This document shows, piece after piece, positions 33,671 to 41,789 of a stretch of DNA of 61,082 bases. The stretch is from Falsiroseomonas selenitidurans. GTDB taxonomy: Bacteria; Pseudomonadota; Alphaproteobacteria; Acetobacterales; Acetobacteraceae. The DNA lies in NCBI RefSeq assembly GCF_012103215.1, contig NZ_JAAVNE010000032.1:1-61082 (forward strand), given 5' to 3'. The notes beneath the pieces are model-generated. The model did no database searches, was not told where the DNA came from, and saw only the letters and a program-made list of their open reading frames with translations. Each line of letters opens with the position of its first letter. Positions within the stretch are counted from its first letter, which is position 1. A program made the translations under genes and the position numbers.

Positions 33671-34855
33671 TCAGGCGTTCCCGCCCAGATAGTCCATCGC
33701 CACCTGCACGCCGCCCGCCTGGTGCGGGATGCCGGCGGCACGCAGGCCCATCTCCACCCCGCCAAGGGCGCCCACCAGTTGCAGCGGCGTGATGTCGCCC
33801 AGATGGCCGATGCGGAAGACGCGGTCGTTCAGCTGGCCCAGGCCATTGCCCAGCGACATGTTGAACTTCTCCAGGATGGTCGCGCGCAGCGCATTGGCGC
33901 TGTGGCCCTCCGGCAGCCGCACGGCGGTCAGCACGCTGGAGAAATGCCGCGGATCCTCGCACTGCACCTCCAGCCCCCAATGCCGCACCGCGCGGCGCGT
34001 CGCCTCCGCCATCCGGTCATGCCGCGCAAAAACGTTGTCGAGGCCTTCCTCCAGCAGCATGTCGCAGGCGGTGTCCAGCGCGTAGAGCATGTTGGTGGCG
34101 GGCGTGTAGGGGAAATAGCCGGTGGCGTTGGCCGCCAGCATCGGCTTCCAATCCCAGAAGCTGCGCGTCAGCTTCGCGGACTTGCTGGCCTCGATGGCCT
34201 TGGCGCTGATCGCGTTGAAGGACAGGCCCGGCGGCAGCATCAACCCCTTCTGGCTGCCGGAGACGGTGACATCGACGCCCCATTCGTCATGCCGGTAGTC
34301 CATGGAGCCGAGGCCGGAGATGGTGTCCACCAGCAGCAGCGCCGGGTGGCCGGCGGCATCCATGGCGGCGCGCACTTCGGCGATGCGGGACGTCGCGCCG
34401 GTGCTGGTCTCGTTGTGCACGACGCAGACCGCCTTGATGGCGTGGGATTTGTCGTCGCGCAGCTTCTGGCCGATGGCGTCCACATCCGCGCCGCGGCGCC
34501 AATCGGTCTTCACGAAGTCCGCGACGATGCCGAGCCGCTCCGCCATCTCGTTCCACAGATGCGCGAACCAGCCCGTCTCGCACATCACCACGCGGTCGCC
34601 GGGCGAAAGGGTGTTGACCAGGGCGGCTTCCCAGGCGCCGGTGCCGGAGGCGGGGTAGATCACCACATGCGACTGCGTCTTGAAGATCGCCTTGGCCTTC
34701 TCCAGCACCTGGGCGCCGAGCTTGCCGAAATCCGGGCCGCGATGGTCCATGGTCGGGTGGTCCATGGCGCGCAGGATGCGGTCCGGCACGTTGGAGGGCC
34801 CCGGGATGTGCAGGAAATGGCGGCCGGAATTGGGCTTGGACTGGAAATAGGCCAT
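33671..34855 (-). CDS. Serine/alanine--glyoxylate aminotransferase
   Basis: This 394-residue class V PLP aminotransferase opens HFLHIPGPSNVPDRILRAM and HRGPDFGKL. The PLP phosphate site lies in YPASGTGAWEAAL, Asp in LLLVDTISGLGSMDY, and the Schiff-base Lys in VSGSQKGLMLPPGL. It closes with FRIGHLGDITPLQLVGAL. It transfers an amino group from serine or alanine to glyoxylate, as in the serine cycle or photorespiration-like glyoxylate disposal. It is divergent by 142 bp from the large FAD/Fe-S oxidoreductase, which may use 2-hydroxy acids, so both may handle C2/C3 oxo- and hydroxy-acids. Confidence 0.92.
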   Translation of the reverse strand: MAYFQSKPNSGRHFLHIPGPSNVPDRILRAMDHPTMDHRGPDFGKLGAQVLEKAKAIFKTQSHVVIYPASGTGAWEAALVNTLSPGDRVVMCETGWFAHLWNEMAERLGIVADFVKTDWRRGADVDAIGQKLRDDKSHAIKAVCVVHNETSTGATSRIAEVRAAMDAAGHPALLLVDTISGLGSMDYRHDEWGVDVTVSGSQKGLMLPPGLSFNAISAKAIEASKSAKLTRSFWDWKPMLAANATGYFPYTPATNMLYALDTACDMLLEEGLDNVFARHDRMAEATRRAVRHWGLEVQCEDPRHFSSVLTAVRLPEGHSANALRATILEKFNMSLGNGLGQLNDRVFRIGHLGDITPLQLVGALGGVEMGLRAAGIPHQAGGVQVAMDYLGGNA

Positions 34856-34997
34856 GGCGGCGGGGCTCCCTCGGTTGCCCCTACCTAACCCCCGACAATG
34901 CCGCTCGCCAATGAGTAAGCCTTGTGGAATTGATAAGAGTTATAGATCGGACAGCGGCCGCGCCCCGCGCTACACAGCGGGCGATGGGAGAGACCGC

Positions 34998-37925
34998 ATG
35001 AACGCCAGCATCGGAACCGCGGCCAGGATCGCCGACAGCCGCTTCGCACAGCGCCTGCAGCGGGAGACGGAGGGCGAGGTCCTGTTCTCCGCCGGCGATC
35101 GCGGCCGCTATGCGACCGATGCCTCCATCTACCAGCAGATGCCGGTCGGCGTGCTGGTGCCGCGCAGCCTGGCGGATGTGGCCGCCGCCATGGCGATCTG
35201 CCGGGAGGAAGGCGTGCCGGTGCTGCCGCGCGGTGGCGGCACCAGCCAGTGCGGCCAGACGGTGAACCGCGCCCTGGTGCTGGACTGCACGCCGCATCTG
35301 CGCCGCGTGCTGTCGATCGAGGGCGACACCGCGACGGTGGAGCCCGGCATCACCCTCGGCGCGCTGAACGAGGCGCTGAAGGCGTCGAAGCAATTCTATC
35401 CGGTGGATCCCTCCACCTGGCAGCGCTGCACCATCGGCGGCATGGCGGGGAACAATTCCTGCGGCAGCAAGTCCATCCGCTATGGGCTGATGGCGGATAA
35501 TGTCCGCGCCATCGACGCCATCCTGGCCGACGGCACGCGCTTCCGCTTCGGCGACATCCCGGAGAATCTCGGCCCCGACGTGCCCGGCAGCGTGGCCGAC
35601 CTCGTCGCCAAGCTGCGCGCCATCGGGTCGCGGGAGGCGGAGGAAATCGCGGCGCGATTCCCGACGCAGCTCCGCCGCGTCGGGGGCTACAACCTCGATG
35701 CGCTGACCCCGGCCGGCCGCGCCGCCGGCCGCGGCAGCCTGGCGCGGCTGCTGGTGGGCAGCGAGGGCACGCTGGCCTTCTCTGCTGCGCTCGACCTCAA
35801 GCTCTGGCCGATCAAGCCGCGCAAGGTCTTGGGGATCTGCCAGTTCCCGTCCTTCCGCCAGGCGATGGCCGCGTCCCAGCACCTGGTGACGCTGGACCCG
35901 GAGGCGGTGGAGCTGGTGGACCGCACCATGATCGACCTCGGCCGGTCGATTCCCATCTATCGCGACACGATCGAAAAAATCCTGATCGGTGAGCCGGACA
36001 GCCTGCTGATCGTGGAATTCCACGGCCATGACGACGCCAGCCTGCTGCAGGGCCTGGACCGGCTGGAGGAGATGATGGGCGACCTCGGCCTGCCGGGCCA
36101 GGTGGTGCGCATCACCGATGCCGGCTTCCAGGCGCGCGTGGCGGAGGTGCGCGAGGCCGGCCTCAACATCATGATGAGCATGAAGGGCGACGGAAAGCCG
36201 GTCTCCTTCATCGAGGATTGCGCCGTCCCGCTCGCCGACCTCGCCGACTACACCGAGCGCCTGAACGACGTCTTTGCGAAGCACGGCACCAAGGGCACCT
36301 GGTACGCCCATGCGAGCGTCGGCTGCCTGCATGTCCGCCCCGTGCTGAACATGAAGTCGGGCGAGGACGTCACCAAGATGCGCGCGATCGCGGAGGAGTG
36401 CTTCGCGCTCGTCCGTGAATACAAGGGCTCGCACTCCGGCGAGCATGGCGACGGCATCGTCCGCTCCGAATTCCATGTGCCGATGTTCGGCACCCGCATC
36501 GTCAAGGCCTTCGAGGCGGTGAAGGACGCCTTCGACCCGGGCACGCCCGAACTGCCGCATGGCCTGCTGAACCCGAACCGCGTGGTGCACCCGCCGCGCA
36601 TGGATGACCGGACGCTGTTCCGCTACGGCCCGGACTATGCGGCCGATCCCGCGGTGACGCCGGCGCTCGACTGGTCCGCCTGGCCGGGCCCGCAGGGCGG
36701 CCTGCTGGGCGCGGTCGAGATGTGCAACAACAACGGCACCTGCCGGAAATTCGATGCCGGCGCCATGTGCCCCTCCTACCGCGCCACGCGGCAGGAACAG
36801 CACCTGACACGCGGCCGCGCGAACACGCTGCGGCTGGCGCTGACAGGCCAGCTCGGCAGCGAGGGCCTGGCCGCCGACGAGGTGGCGGAGGCCATGTCCC
36901 TCTGCGTCGGCTGCAAGGCCTGCAAGCGCGAATGCCCGACCGGGGTCGACATGGCCAAGATGAAGATCGAGGCCGCCCATGCCCGCGGCCGCGCGCGCGG
37001 CGTGGCGCTGCGCGACCGGCTGATCGCCAGCATGCCGCATTGGGCGCCCTATGCCGCCATCGCGCCCATCCTCTTCAACGCGCGCGACCTGATCCCCGGC
37101 CTGGCGAAGCTGAGCGAGCGCCTGACCGGCCTCGCCGCCGGCCGCACCCTGCCCCGCTTCCGCGGCGATGCCTTCCACGATGCGGAACTGCGCGCGCCCG
37201 ATGGCCGCGCCAACGAGGTCATCCTGCTGCCCGACCTCTTCAACCGCTACTTCGAGCCCGAGAATATACGAGCTGCCATCCGCGTGTTGCGCGCCGCGGG
37301 CGCCGATCCGGCCGTGGCCCGCCCCGCGCGGGGATCGCGCCCGCTGGACGAGGGCCGCACCTGGCTCGCCGCCGGCATGGTCGAGCAAGCCCGCGCCGAG
37401 GCGCGCCGCACCCGCGCGGCGCTATCGGCCTGGGACAGCCCCGTGCTCGGGCTGGAACCCTCCTGCCTGCTGACCCTGCGCGATGAATTCCTGTCACTGC
37501 TCCCCGGCGAAGCCACGCAGAAGCTGGCGGCACGCGCCATGCTCGTCTCCGAATGGCTGGCCAAGACCAGGGCGCCGCTGCAGCTGAAGCCGATCGGGGC
37601 GGAGGCGCATATCCACGGCCATTGCCACCAGAAGGCCGTCGGCGATTTCCCCGCCGCGGTGGCCACCCTCACCCGCATCCCCGGCCTGAAGGTGACGCCG
37701 ATCACCTCCTCCTGCTGCGGCATGGCCGGCGCCTTCGGCTATGATGCGGAGAAGCTGCCCACCTCCATCGCCATGGCGGAACTCTCCCTGCTGCCGCATA
37801 TCCGCCGCACCGCGCCCACGGCCCTCATCGTCGCCGACGGCACCTCCTGCCGCCACCAGATCGCCGACCTGGCGAAACGGCCCGCCCTGCACTCCATCCG
37901 CCTTTTGGACATGGCCCTCGCATGA
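34998..37925 (+). CDS. FAD-binding and Fe-S two-domain 2-hydroxyacid dehydrogenase (YdiJ/D2HGDH-like)
   Basis: This 975-residue enzyme has an FAD-linked oxidase N-terminal half (VPRSLADVAAAMAICREEGV, PRGGGTSQCGQTVNRALVLD, GGMAGNNSCGSKSIRYGLMA) and a cap domain with HASVGCLHVRPVLNMK. An Fe-S domain with the cluster motif CVGCKACKRECPTGVDMAKM follows, and the C-terminal half has HGHCHQKAV and SSCCGMAGAFGYD, as in CCG heterodisulfide-reductase-like domains. It likely oxidises a D-2-hydroxy acid and passes electrons to quinone or a carrier. ATG at 34998 is 63 codons after the first in-frame start; the earlier frame crosses the divergent promoter. Confidence 0.9.
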   Translation: MNASIGTAARIADSRFAQRLQRETEGEVLFSAGDRGRYATDASIYQQMPVGVLVPRSLADVAAAMAICREEGVPVLPRGGGTSQCGQTVNRALVLDCTPHLRRVLSIEGDTATVEPGITLGALNEALKASKQFYPVDPSTWQRCTIGGMAGNNSCGSKSIRYGLMADNVRAIDAILADGTRFRFGDIPENLGPDVPGSVADLVAKLRAIGSREAEEIAARFPTQLRRVGGYNLDALTPAGRAAGRGSLARLLVGSEGTLAFSAALDLKLWPIKPRKVLGICQFPSFRQAMAASQHLVTLDPEAVELVDRTMIDLGRSIPIYRDTIEKILIGEPDSLLIVEFHGHDDASLLQGLDRLEEMMGDLGLPGQVVRITDAGFQARVAEVREAGLNIMMSMKGDGKPVSFIEDCAVPLADLADYTERLNDVFAKHGTKGTWYAHASVGCLHVRPVLNMKSGEDVTKMRAIAEECFALVREYKGSHSGEHGDGIVRSEFHVPMFGTRIVKAFEAVKDAFDPGTPELPHGLLNPNRVVHPPRMDDRTLFRYGPDYAADPAVTPALDWSAWPGPQGGLLGAVEMCNNNGTCRKFDAGAMCPSYRATRQEQHLTRGRANTLRLALTGQLGSEGLAADEVAEAMSLCVGCKACKRECPTGVDMAKMKIEAAHARGRARGVALRDRLIASMPHWAPYAAIAPILFNARDLIPGLAKLSERLTGLAAGRTLPRFRGDAFHDAELRAPDGRANEVILLPDLFNRYFEPENIRAAIRVLRAAGADPAVARPARGSRPLDEGRTWLAAGMVEQARAEARRTRAALSAWDSPVLGLEPSCLLTLRDEFLSLLPGEATQKLAARAMLVSEWLAKTRAPLQLKPIGAEAHIHGHCHQKAVGDFPAAVATLTRIPGLKVTPITSSCCGMAGAFGYDAEKLPTSIAMAELSLLPHIRRTAPTALIVADGTSCRHQIADLAKRPALHSIRLLDMALA

Positions 37926-38494
37926 CCCATTTCGACGACGTCCTCGCCTTCTGGTTCAGCGAAGGCCCCGACACCTTCCGCAAGGCCTGGTTTGAGAAGA
38001 ACGATGCCTTCGACGCGGACATCCGCAGCCGCTTCGGCGACCTGCTGCGCCCGGCCCGGCAGGGCGCGCTGGATTCCTGGGGCGCTTCCCCGGAAGGCGC
38101 GCTGGCGCTGCTGCTGGTGCTGGACCAGTTCCCGCGCAACCTGCACCGCGGCCAGGCGGAAGCCTTCGCCAGCGACGACCACGCCCGCGCCATCGCCCGC
38201 CGCGCCGTGCTGGACCGCCGCTTCGACCTGGCCCTGGCGCCCACCCAGCGCAGCTTCCTCTACCTGCCCTTCGAACATGGCGAAGCCCTGGCGGACCAGG
38301 ATCTGTCCGTCGCCCTGTTCGAAGGCCTGCGCGACATCCCCGCCATGGCCGCGCCCGGCGGCGTGATCGACTATGCCTGGCGCCACCGCATCGTCATCCA
38401 GCGCTTCGGCCGCTTCCCCCACCGCAACACCGCCCTCGGCCGCCCCAGCACGGCCGCGGAACAGGCCTGGCTCGCGGCGGGCGGCGGCTTCTGA
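37922..38494 (+). CDS. DUF924-family protein
   Basis: This 190-residue protein has the DUF924 signature: DVLAFWFSEGPDTFRKAWFEKN at the start, LVLDQFPRNLHRGQAEAFASD in the middle and RSFLYLPFEHGEALADQ. The fold is a helical TPR-like repeat and no biochemical function is established. It overlaps the FAD/Fe-S gene by 4 bp (ATGA) and is therefore coupled to it. Confidence 0.9.
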   Translation: MTHFDDVLAFWFSEGPDTFRKAWFEKNDAFDADIRSRFGDLLRPARQGALDSWGASPEGALALLLVLDQFPRNLHRGQAEAFASDDHARAIARRAVLDRRFDLALAPTQRSFLYLPFEHGEALADQDLSVALFEGLRDIPAMAAPGGVIDYAWRHRIVIQRFGRFPHRNTALGRPSTAAEQAWLAAGGGF

Positions 38495-38561
38495 ATATCT
38501 ATTCCGCCCGTCTCATGAATACGCCATTGTCCCGCCGGATGGCGGAACGGGGTGCTTGGGC

Positions 38562-39707
38562 ATGAGAATGGGTGGACCGTTGCTGCTGAGCGCCGCGTTG
38601 CTGGCCGCGCCCGCACTCGCCCCCGCGGCCCAGGCCCAGTCGCCCGCCGGCTTCTACGTCTCCGCCGGCATCGGCGTGAACCAGCCGCAATCGACCCGTG
38701 TGGAGCCCGGCGGCACCCTGGAGAACACCCTGCGCGGCAGCGGCGACATCCGCTTCGAACCGCAGGCCATGGGCCTGCTGGCACTCGGCTACGGCTTCGG
38801 CAACGGCATCCGCGTGGAACTGGAAGGCAGCCTGCGCGCCAATGCGGTGGAGAGCGCCGGCAGCTATCCCGGCCTCACCCCCGTCAACCGCAGCCAGGGG
38901 CAGCTCTGGAACTGGGGGCTGATGGCCAACGCCCTCGTCGATGTCGACCTCGGCGCCTCCTGGATCCGCCCCTATGCCGGCGTCGGGCTCGGCTATGTCT
39001 GGTCCGAACTGCGCGACTTCGCCGCCGCGGGCACCCGCCAACGCCTGACCGTGGACGACACCAGCGGCGCCCTGGCCTACCAGGCCATCCTTGGCGCCGC
39101 CTTCCCGATCGACCTGGTGCCCGGCCTGTCCGCCACCGCCGAATACCGCTTCCTCGGCACGCTCGACATCGAACACGACGCCAACCTCTTCACCAACGGC
39201 CGCCGCCAACCCACCACCGGCAGCGCCGAGGTCAGCCCCTACCACCACGCCGTCCTGTTCGGCCTGCGCTACTCCCTGGGCCGCGAGGAAGCCCCGCCGC
39301 CCCTCGCGCCAATCCAGGCCCTGGCGCCCCTGCAGCCGCTGCCCGCGCCACCGCCAATCGCCGCGGCACCCGCCCCCGTCACCCGCAGCTTCATCGTCTA
39401 TTTCGGCCTGAACAGCGCCGGCCTGACCACCCGCGCGCGCGAGATCGTCACCGAAGCCGCCATCGCCGCCCGCAGCGGCACCACCCGCATCGACGTCTCC
39501 GGCCACACCGACCGCAGCGGCACCCCCGCCGCCAACCGGCGCCTCTCCCAACGCCGCGCCCAGGCCGTCGCCAGCGAACTCCGCCGCCAGGGCATCGCCG
39601 CCAGCGACATCACCATCACCGCCCTCGGTGAAACCCAGCCCGCCATCCCGACCCGCAACGGCGTCCGCGAACCGCGGAACCGGCGGGTGGAAATCGTGGT
39701 GCGGTAG
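38562..39707 (+). CDS. OmpA-family outer-membrane protein
   Basis: This 381-residue protein has a signal peptide (GGPLLLSAALLAAPALAPAA, cleavage near AQAQ), an N-terminal beta-barrel (GFYVSAGIGVNQPQSTRV, ALGYGFGNGIRVELEGSLRA, ATAEYRFLGTLD, HHAVLFGLRYSLG), a Pro/Ala linker and a C-terminal OmpA peptidoglycan-binding domain (FIVYFGLNSAGLTTRA, IDVSGHTDRSGTPAANRRLS, ITALGETQPAIPTRNGVREP, NRRVEIVVR). It tethers the outer membrane to peptidoglycan. Start choice lies between ATG 38562 and ATG 38568. Confidence 0.92.
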   Translation: MRMGGPLLLSAALLAAPALAPAAQAQSPAGFYVSAGIGVNQPQSTRVEPGGTLENTLRGSGDIRFEPQAMGLLALGYGFGNGIRVELEGSLRANAVESAGSYPGLTPVNRSQGQLWNWGLMANALVDVDLGASWIRPYAGVGLGYVWSELRDFAAAGTRQRLTVDDTSGALAYQAILGAAFPIDLVPGLSATAEYRFLGTLDIEHDANLFTNGRRQPTTGSAEVSPYHHAVLFGLRYSLGREEAPPPLAPIQALAPLQPLPAPPPIAAAPAPVTRSFIVYFGLNSAGLTTRAREIVTEAAIAARSGTTRIDVSGHTDRSGTPAANRRLSQRRAQAVASELRRQGIAASDITITALGETQPAIPTRNGVREPRNRRVEIVVR

Positions 39708-39921
39708 CAGCGCCGGGGCAGGCGGAACGCCCATGCACCGGCCTCCCCACCCGCCCCCTTCTGCGCCCCCAGCGCCGGGTCCGGCGCACGCAGGCATGAT
39801 CCGCGCCGCAACATGCACGGCTCATGCGCCGGTTATCAGCCCTGATGCGCTTCGCGGGTCGTCAGGCGTCGCCTGCGTGACTTGACGATGGCTTCAAGGC
39901 CCGCCTCCCTTCCCGGAGGCG

Positions 39922-40893
39922 GTGCGGCCGGTCGAGGAACCTGGTTTGTCGGAGTCAGCGTCTGCCATCCCCTTCGATCTCCGGGCCCTGGAGGTCTTCC
40001 TCGCGGTCTGCGACACCGGCGGCATGGCCCATGCTGCGCGCCGCCTCGGTGTGACCCAGCCTGCGGTTTCGCAGACCATCGCCGAGATTGAAGCCCGCAC
40101 CGGCACGACCCTGTTCGACCGCCGGACGCGGCCGCTGAGCCTGACCTCGGCGGGGTTGGTGTTGCGGCAACGTGGCAGCCTGCTGCTGGCCGACGCGCGG
40201 GAGATCGGACCGCTGCTGCGCCAGATCGGGCAGCGGCGTGTCCCCTTCCTGCGCGTCGGGGTCGTCGATTCGCTGAGCCGTGCCCTTGCGGATCTGGTGG
40301 CCGGCTTCCTGGCGGAGGTCGCCGATCAATCGACCCTGCTATCGGGACTTACCATCTCCCAGACCTCCTCCCTGGTCACCCGTCAGCTTGATATCTTCCT
40401 CGGCGCGCAGGAAGTGGAGGATACCGAGGGGCTGGAGCGCCATGTGCTGCATGAGGAGCCCTATATCCTCGTCTGCAAGGCCGGGGTTCCGGCGCCCGGG
40501 ACGGTGGCGGAGATGGCCGCCCTGGCGCCACAAAGCCCCTTTCTGCGCTTCAACGCGCGGTCCCGCATGGGGCTCGAGATCGAACGGCATCTGCGGCGCC
40601 TGCGCCTCGACCTGCCCCGCCGGCAGGAGTTCGATTCGACCTATGCCGTGGCGGCGGCGATCGCCTCGGGACTCGGCTGGACCATCGCAACCCCGCTCTG
40701 CGTCCGCGAAGCCGCCCTGCCGGCGGGGCTGATCGATTGCCATCCGCTGCCCGGCCCGCTCGCCATCCGGCGCCTCGTGCTCGTGGCACAGCCGCGCGAA
40801 TTCGGTCCGCTTCCCGCGCAACTCGCGACGCTGTGCCGCCTGCGGCTGCGCGAGGGCGGCCCGCCTGCCTTCGACGCCAAGCCGCTGCGTTAG
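39922..40893 (+). CDS. LysR-family transcriptional regulator
   Basis: This 323-residue protein has an N-terminal helix-turn-helix (LRALEVFLAVCDTGGMAHAA, RRLGVTQPAVSQTIAEIEAR) and a LysR effector domain. The start is GTG at 39922; a TTG at 39946 is an alternative that removes eight residues. There is no divergent gene; the convergent pair at 41166-43372 (cupin and solute-binding protein) is the nearest candidate target but that link is weak. Its TAG stop lies directly against a dispersed double-hairpin repeat, which may act as its terminator. Confidence 0.9.
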   Translation: MRPVEEPGLSESASAIPFDLRALEVFLAVCDTGGMAHAARRLGVTQPAVSQTIAEIEARTGTTLFDRRTRPLSLTSAGLVLRQRGSLLLADAREIGPLLRQIGQRRVPFLRVGVVDSLSRALADLVAGFLAEVADQSTLLSGLTISQTSSLVTRQLDIFLGAQEVEDTEGLERHVLHEEPYILVCKAGVPAPGTVAEMAALAPQSPFLRFNARSRMGLEIERHLRRLRLDLPRRQEFDSTYAVAAAIASGLGWTIATPLCVREAALPAGLIDCHPLPGPLAIRRLVLVAQPREFGPLPAQLATLCRLRLREGGPPAFDAKPLR

Positions 40894-40894
40894 G

Positions 40895-40993
40895 GCATTT
40901 TCAAGCCTTGCGGCTTCGCAAGGCGCCTCGGAAAATGCGTCGAAACAATAAGCCGGAGCCGTTTCAACGTCTTCGCTTGCGGTGAAACCGCTC
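40895..40993. repeat. Dispersed double-hairpin repeat, copy B (best-preserved)
   Basis: Hairpin 1 is GCATTTTC...GAAAATGC with inner stem CCTTGCG-GCTT-CGCAAGG. After CGTCGAAACAATAAGC comes hairpin 2, GAGCCGTTTCAACG...CGGTGAAACCGCTC. It begins two bases after the LysR stop codon. Copies A (119) and C (59833) share the same order, and D (60942) carries hairpin 2 alone. Beyond it, 40994-41165 holds only GC-rich palindromes (GGCCGTTCGGCC, CCCGCCTTCGGCGGG). Confidence 0.85.
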
Positions 40994-41165
40994 CTACGGC
41001 GCCTCAACCGACCCTGGTGGCCCGAACTTCCACCTCATTGCCGATCCCGGTGATCGTGTCCGCGCACCGTCTCGGTCGCCGGCTTGGCTGCATGCCACGT
41101 TGCGCGGCCGTTCGGCCGCCCACCCGCCTTCGGCGGGCACCGGATCCCATCGAGGGGATCGGGCC

Positions 41166-41789
41166 TCAAACGGCCCTGGTGGGCCAGAGGACCCAGACCG
41201 CCAGCAACCCCGCCTCGCCCGACCGCATGCCGTGCCGGGTGTCGGACCGGTTGAAGACGATGTTGCCGAGGCCTGGCGCGAACCAGGGGCCGTCATCCTG
41301 GCGCCATTCCCCAGTCGACAGGGCCAGGTAGATCTCATCCGGCGGATGATGGTGCTCCGGATAGGTGGTGGAGGGGCCAAGCAGGCTGACGCCGATCCGC
41401 AGATCGTCGCGCGTCTCCAGGCCTCCCTGGCCGAGGATGGTGGCGTTGGCGTGGTTGGCCTCGAAGCCGACCCCATCGGCCGCTGCCCCTGGACGCCGGC
41501 GCCAGGCGAGCCCGGGCTCGATCGCCATCAGGCAGCGCGCCAGCGCCGCCACCTCCTCCGCCGCATCAAGGCTGCCGCGCAGGGTCGGGATGAAGCGCCG
41601 GCAGACCGGAAGGCGCGCCGGTGCAACGCTGCCGGGCTCCGCCACGCGCTCGACCGCCGCCGTCACCGCCGCCGCCAATGCCGAGGCCGCGGGGATGGGC
41701 GCTGCACGCTGCGTCACCAGCGCACAGAAGCGGGCGAGGAAGTGCTGCAACGCGGGGGATCGCCGGTGCCCTGTCGCCGCGGGCGTCAT
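41166..41789 (-). CDS. Cupin of the dimethylsulfoniopropionate lyase (DddQ/DddL-like) family
   Basis: This 207-residue protein has a C-terminal cupin barrel with the metal-binding cluster of this family: Tyr143, His146-148, Glu152 and Tyr154 in TTYPEHHHPPDEIYLALSTG, and His186 in NRSDTRHGM. DddQ-type enzymes cleave DMSP to dimethylsulfide and acrylate using these residues. Several relatives in non-marine bacteria carry the same name without demonstrated activity, so the reaction is uncertain. It overlaps the upstream solute-binding protein gene by 4 bp (41786-41789), which implies that the SBP ligand is the cupin substrate or related to it. Confidence 0.75.
   Translation of the reverse strand: MTPAATGHRRSPALQHFLARFCALVTQRAAPIPAASALAAAVTAAVERVAEPGSVAPARLPVCRRFIPTLRGSLDAAEEVAALARCLMAIEPGLAWRRRPGAAADGVGFEANHANATILGQGGLETRDDLRIGVSLLGPSTTYPEHHHPPDEIYLALSTGEWRQDDGPWFAPGLGNIVFNRSDTRHGMRSGEAGLLAVWVLWPTRAV

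Noticed and set aside
34881..37388. 835-codon open frame on the minus strand opposite the FAD/Fe-S gene
   Set aside because: It is an antisense shadow created by high GC; its translation is low-complexity (His, Arg, Gly, Ala) with no family motif, while the plus strand encodes a clear enzyme.
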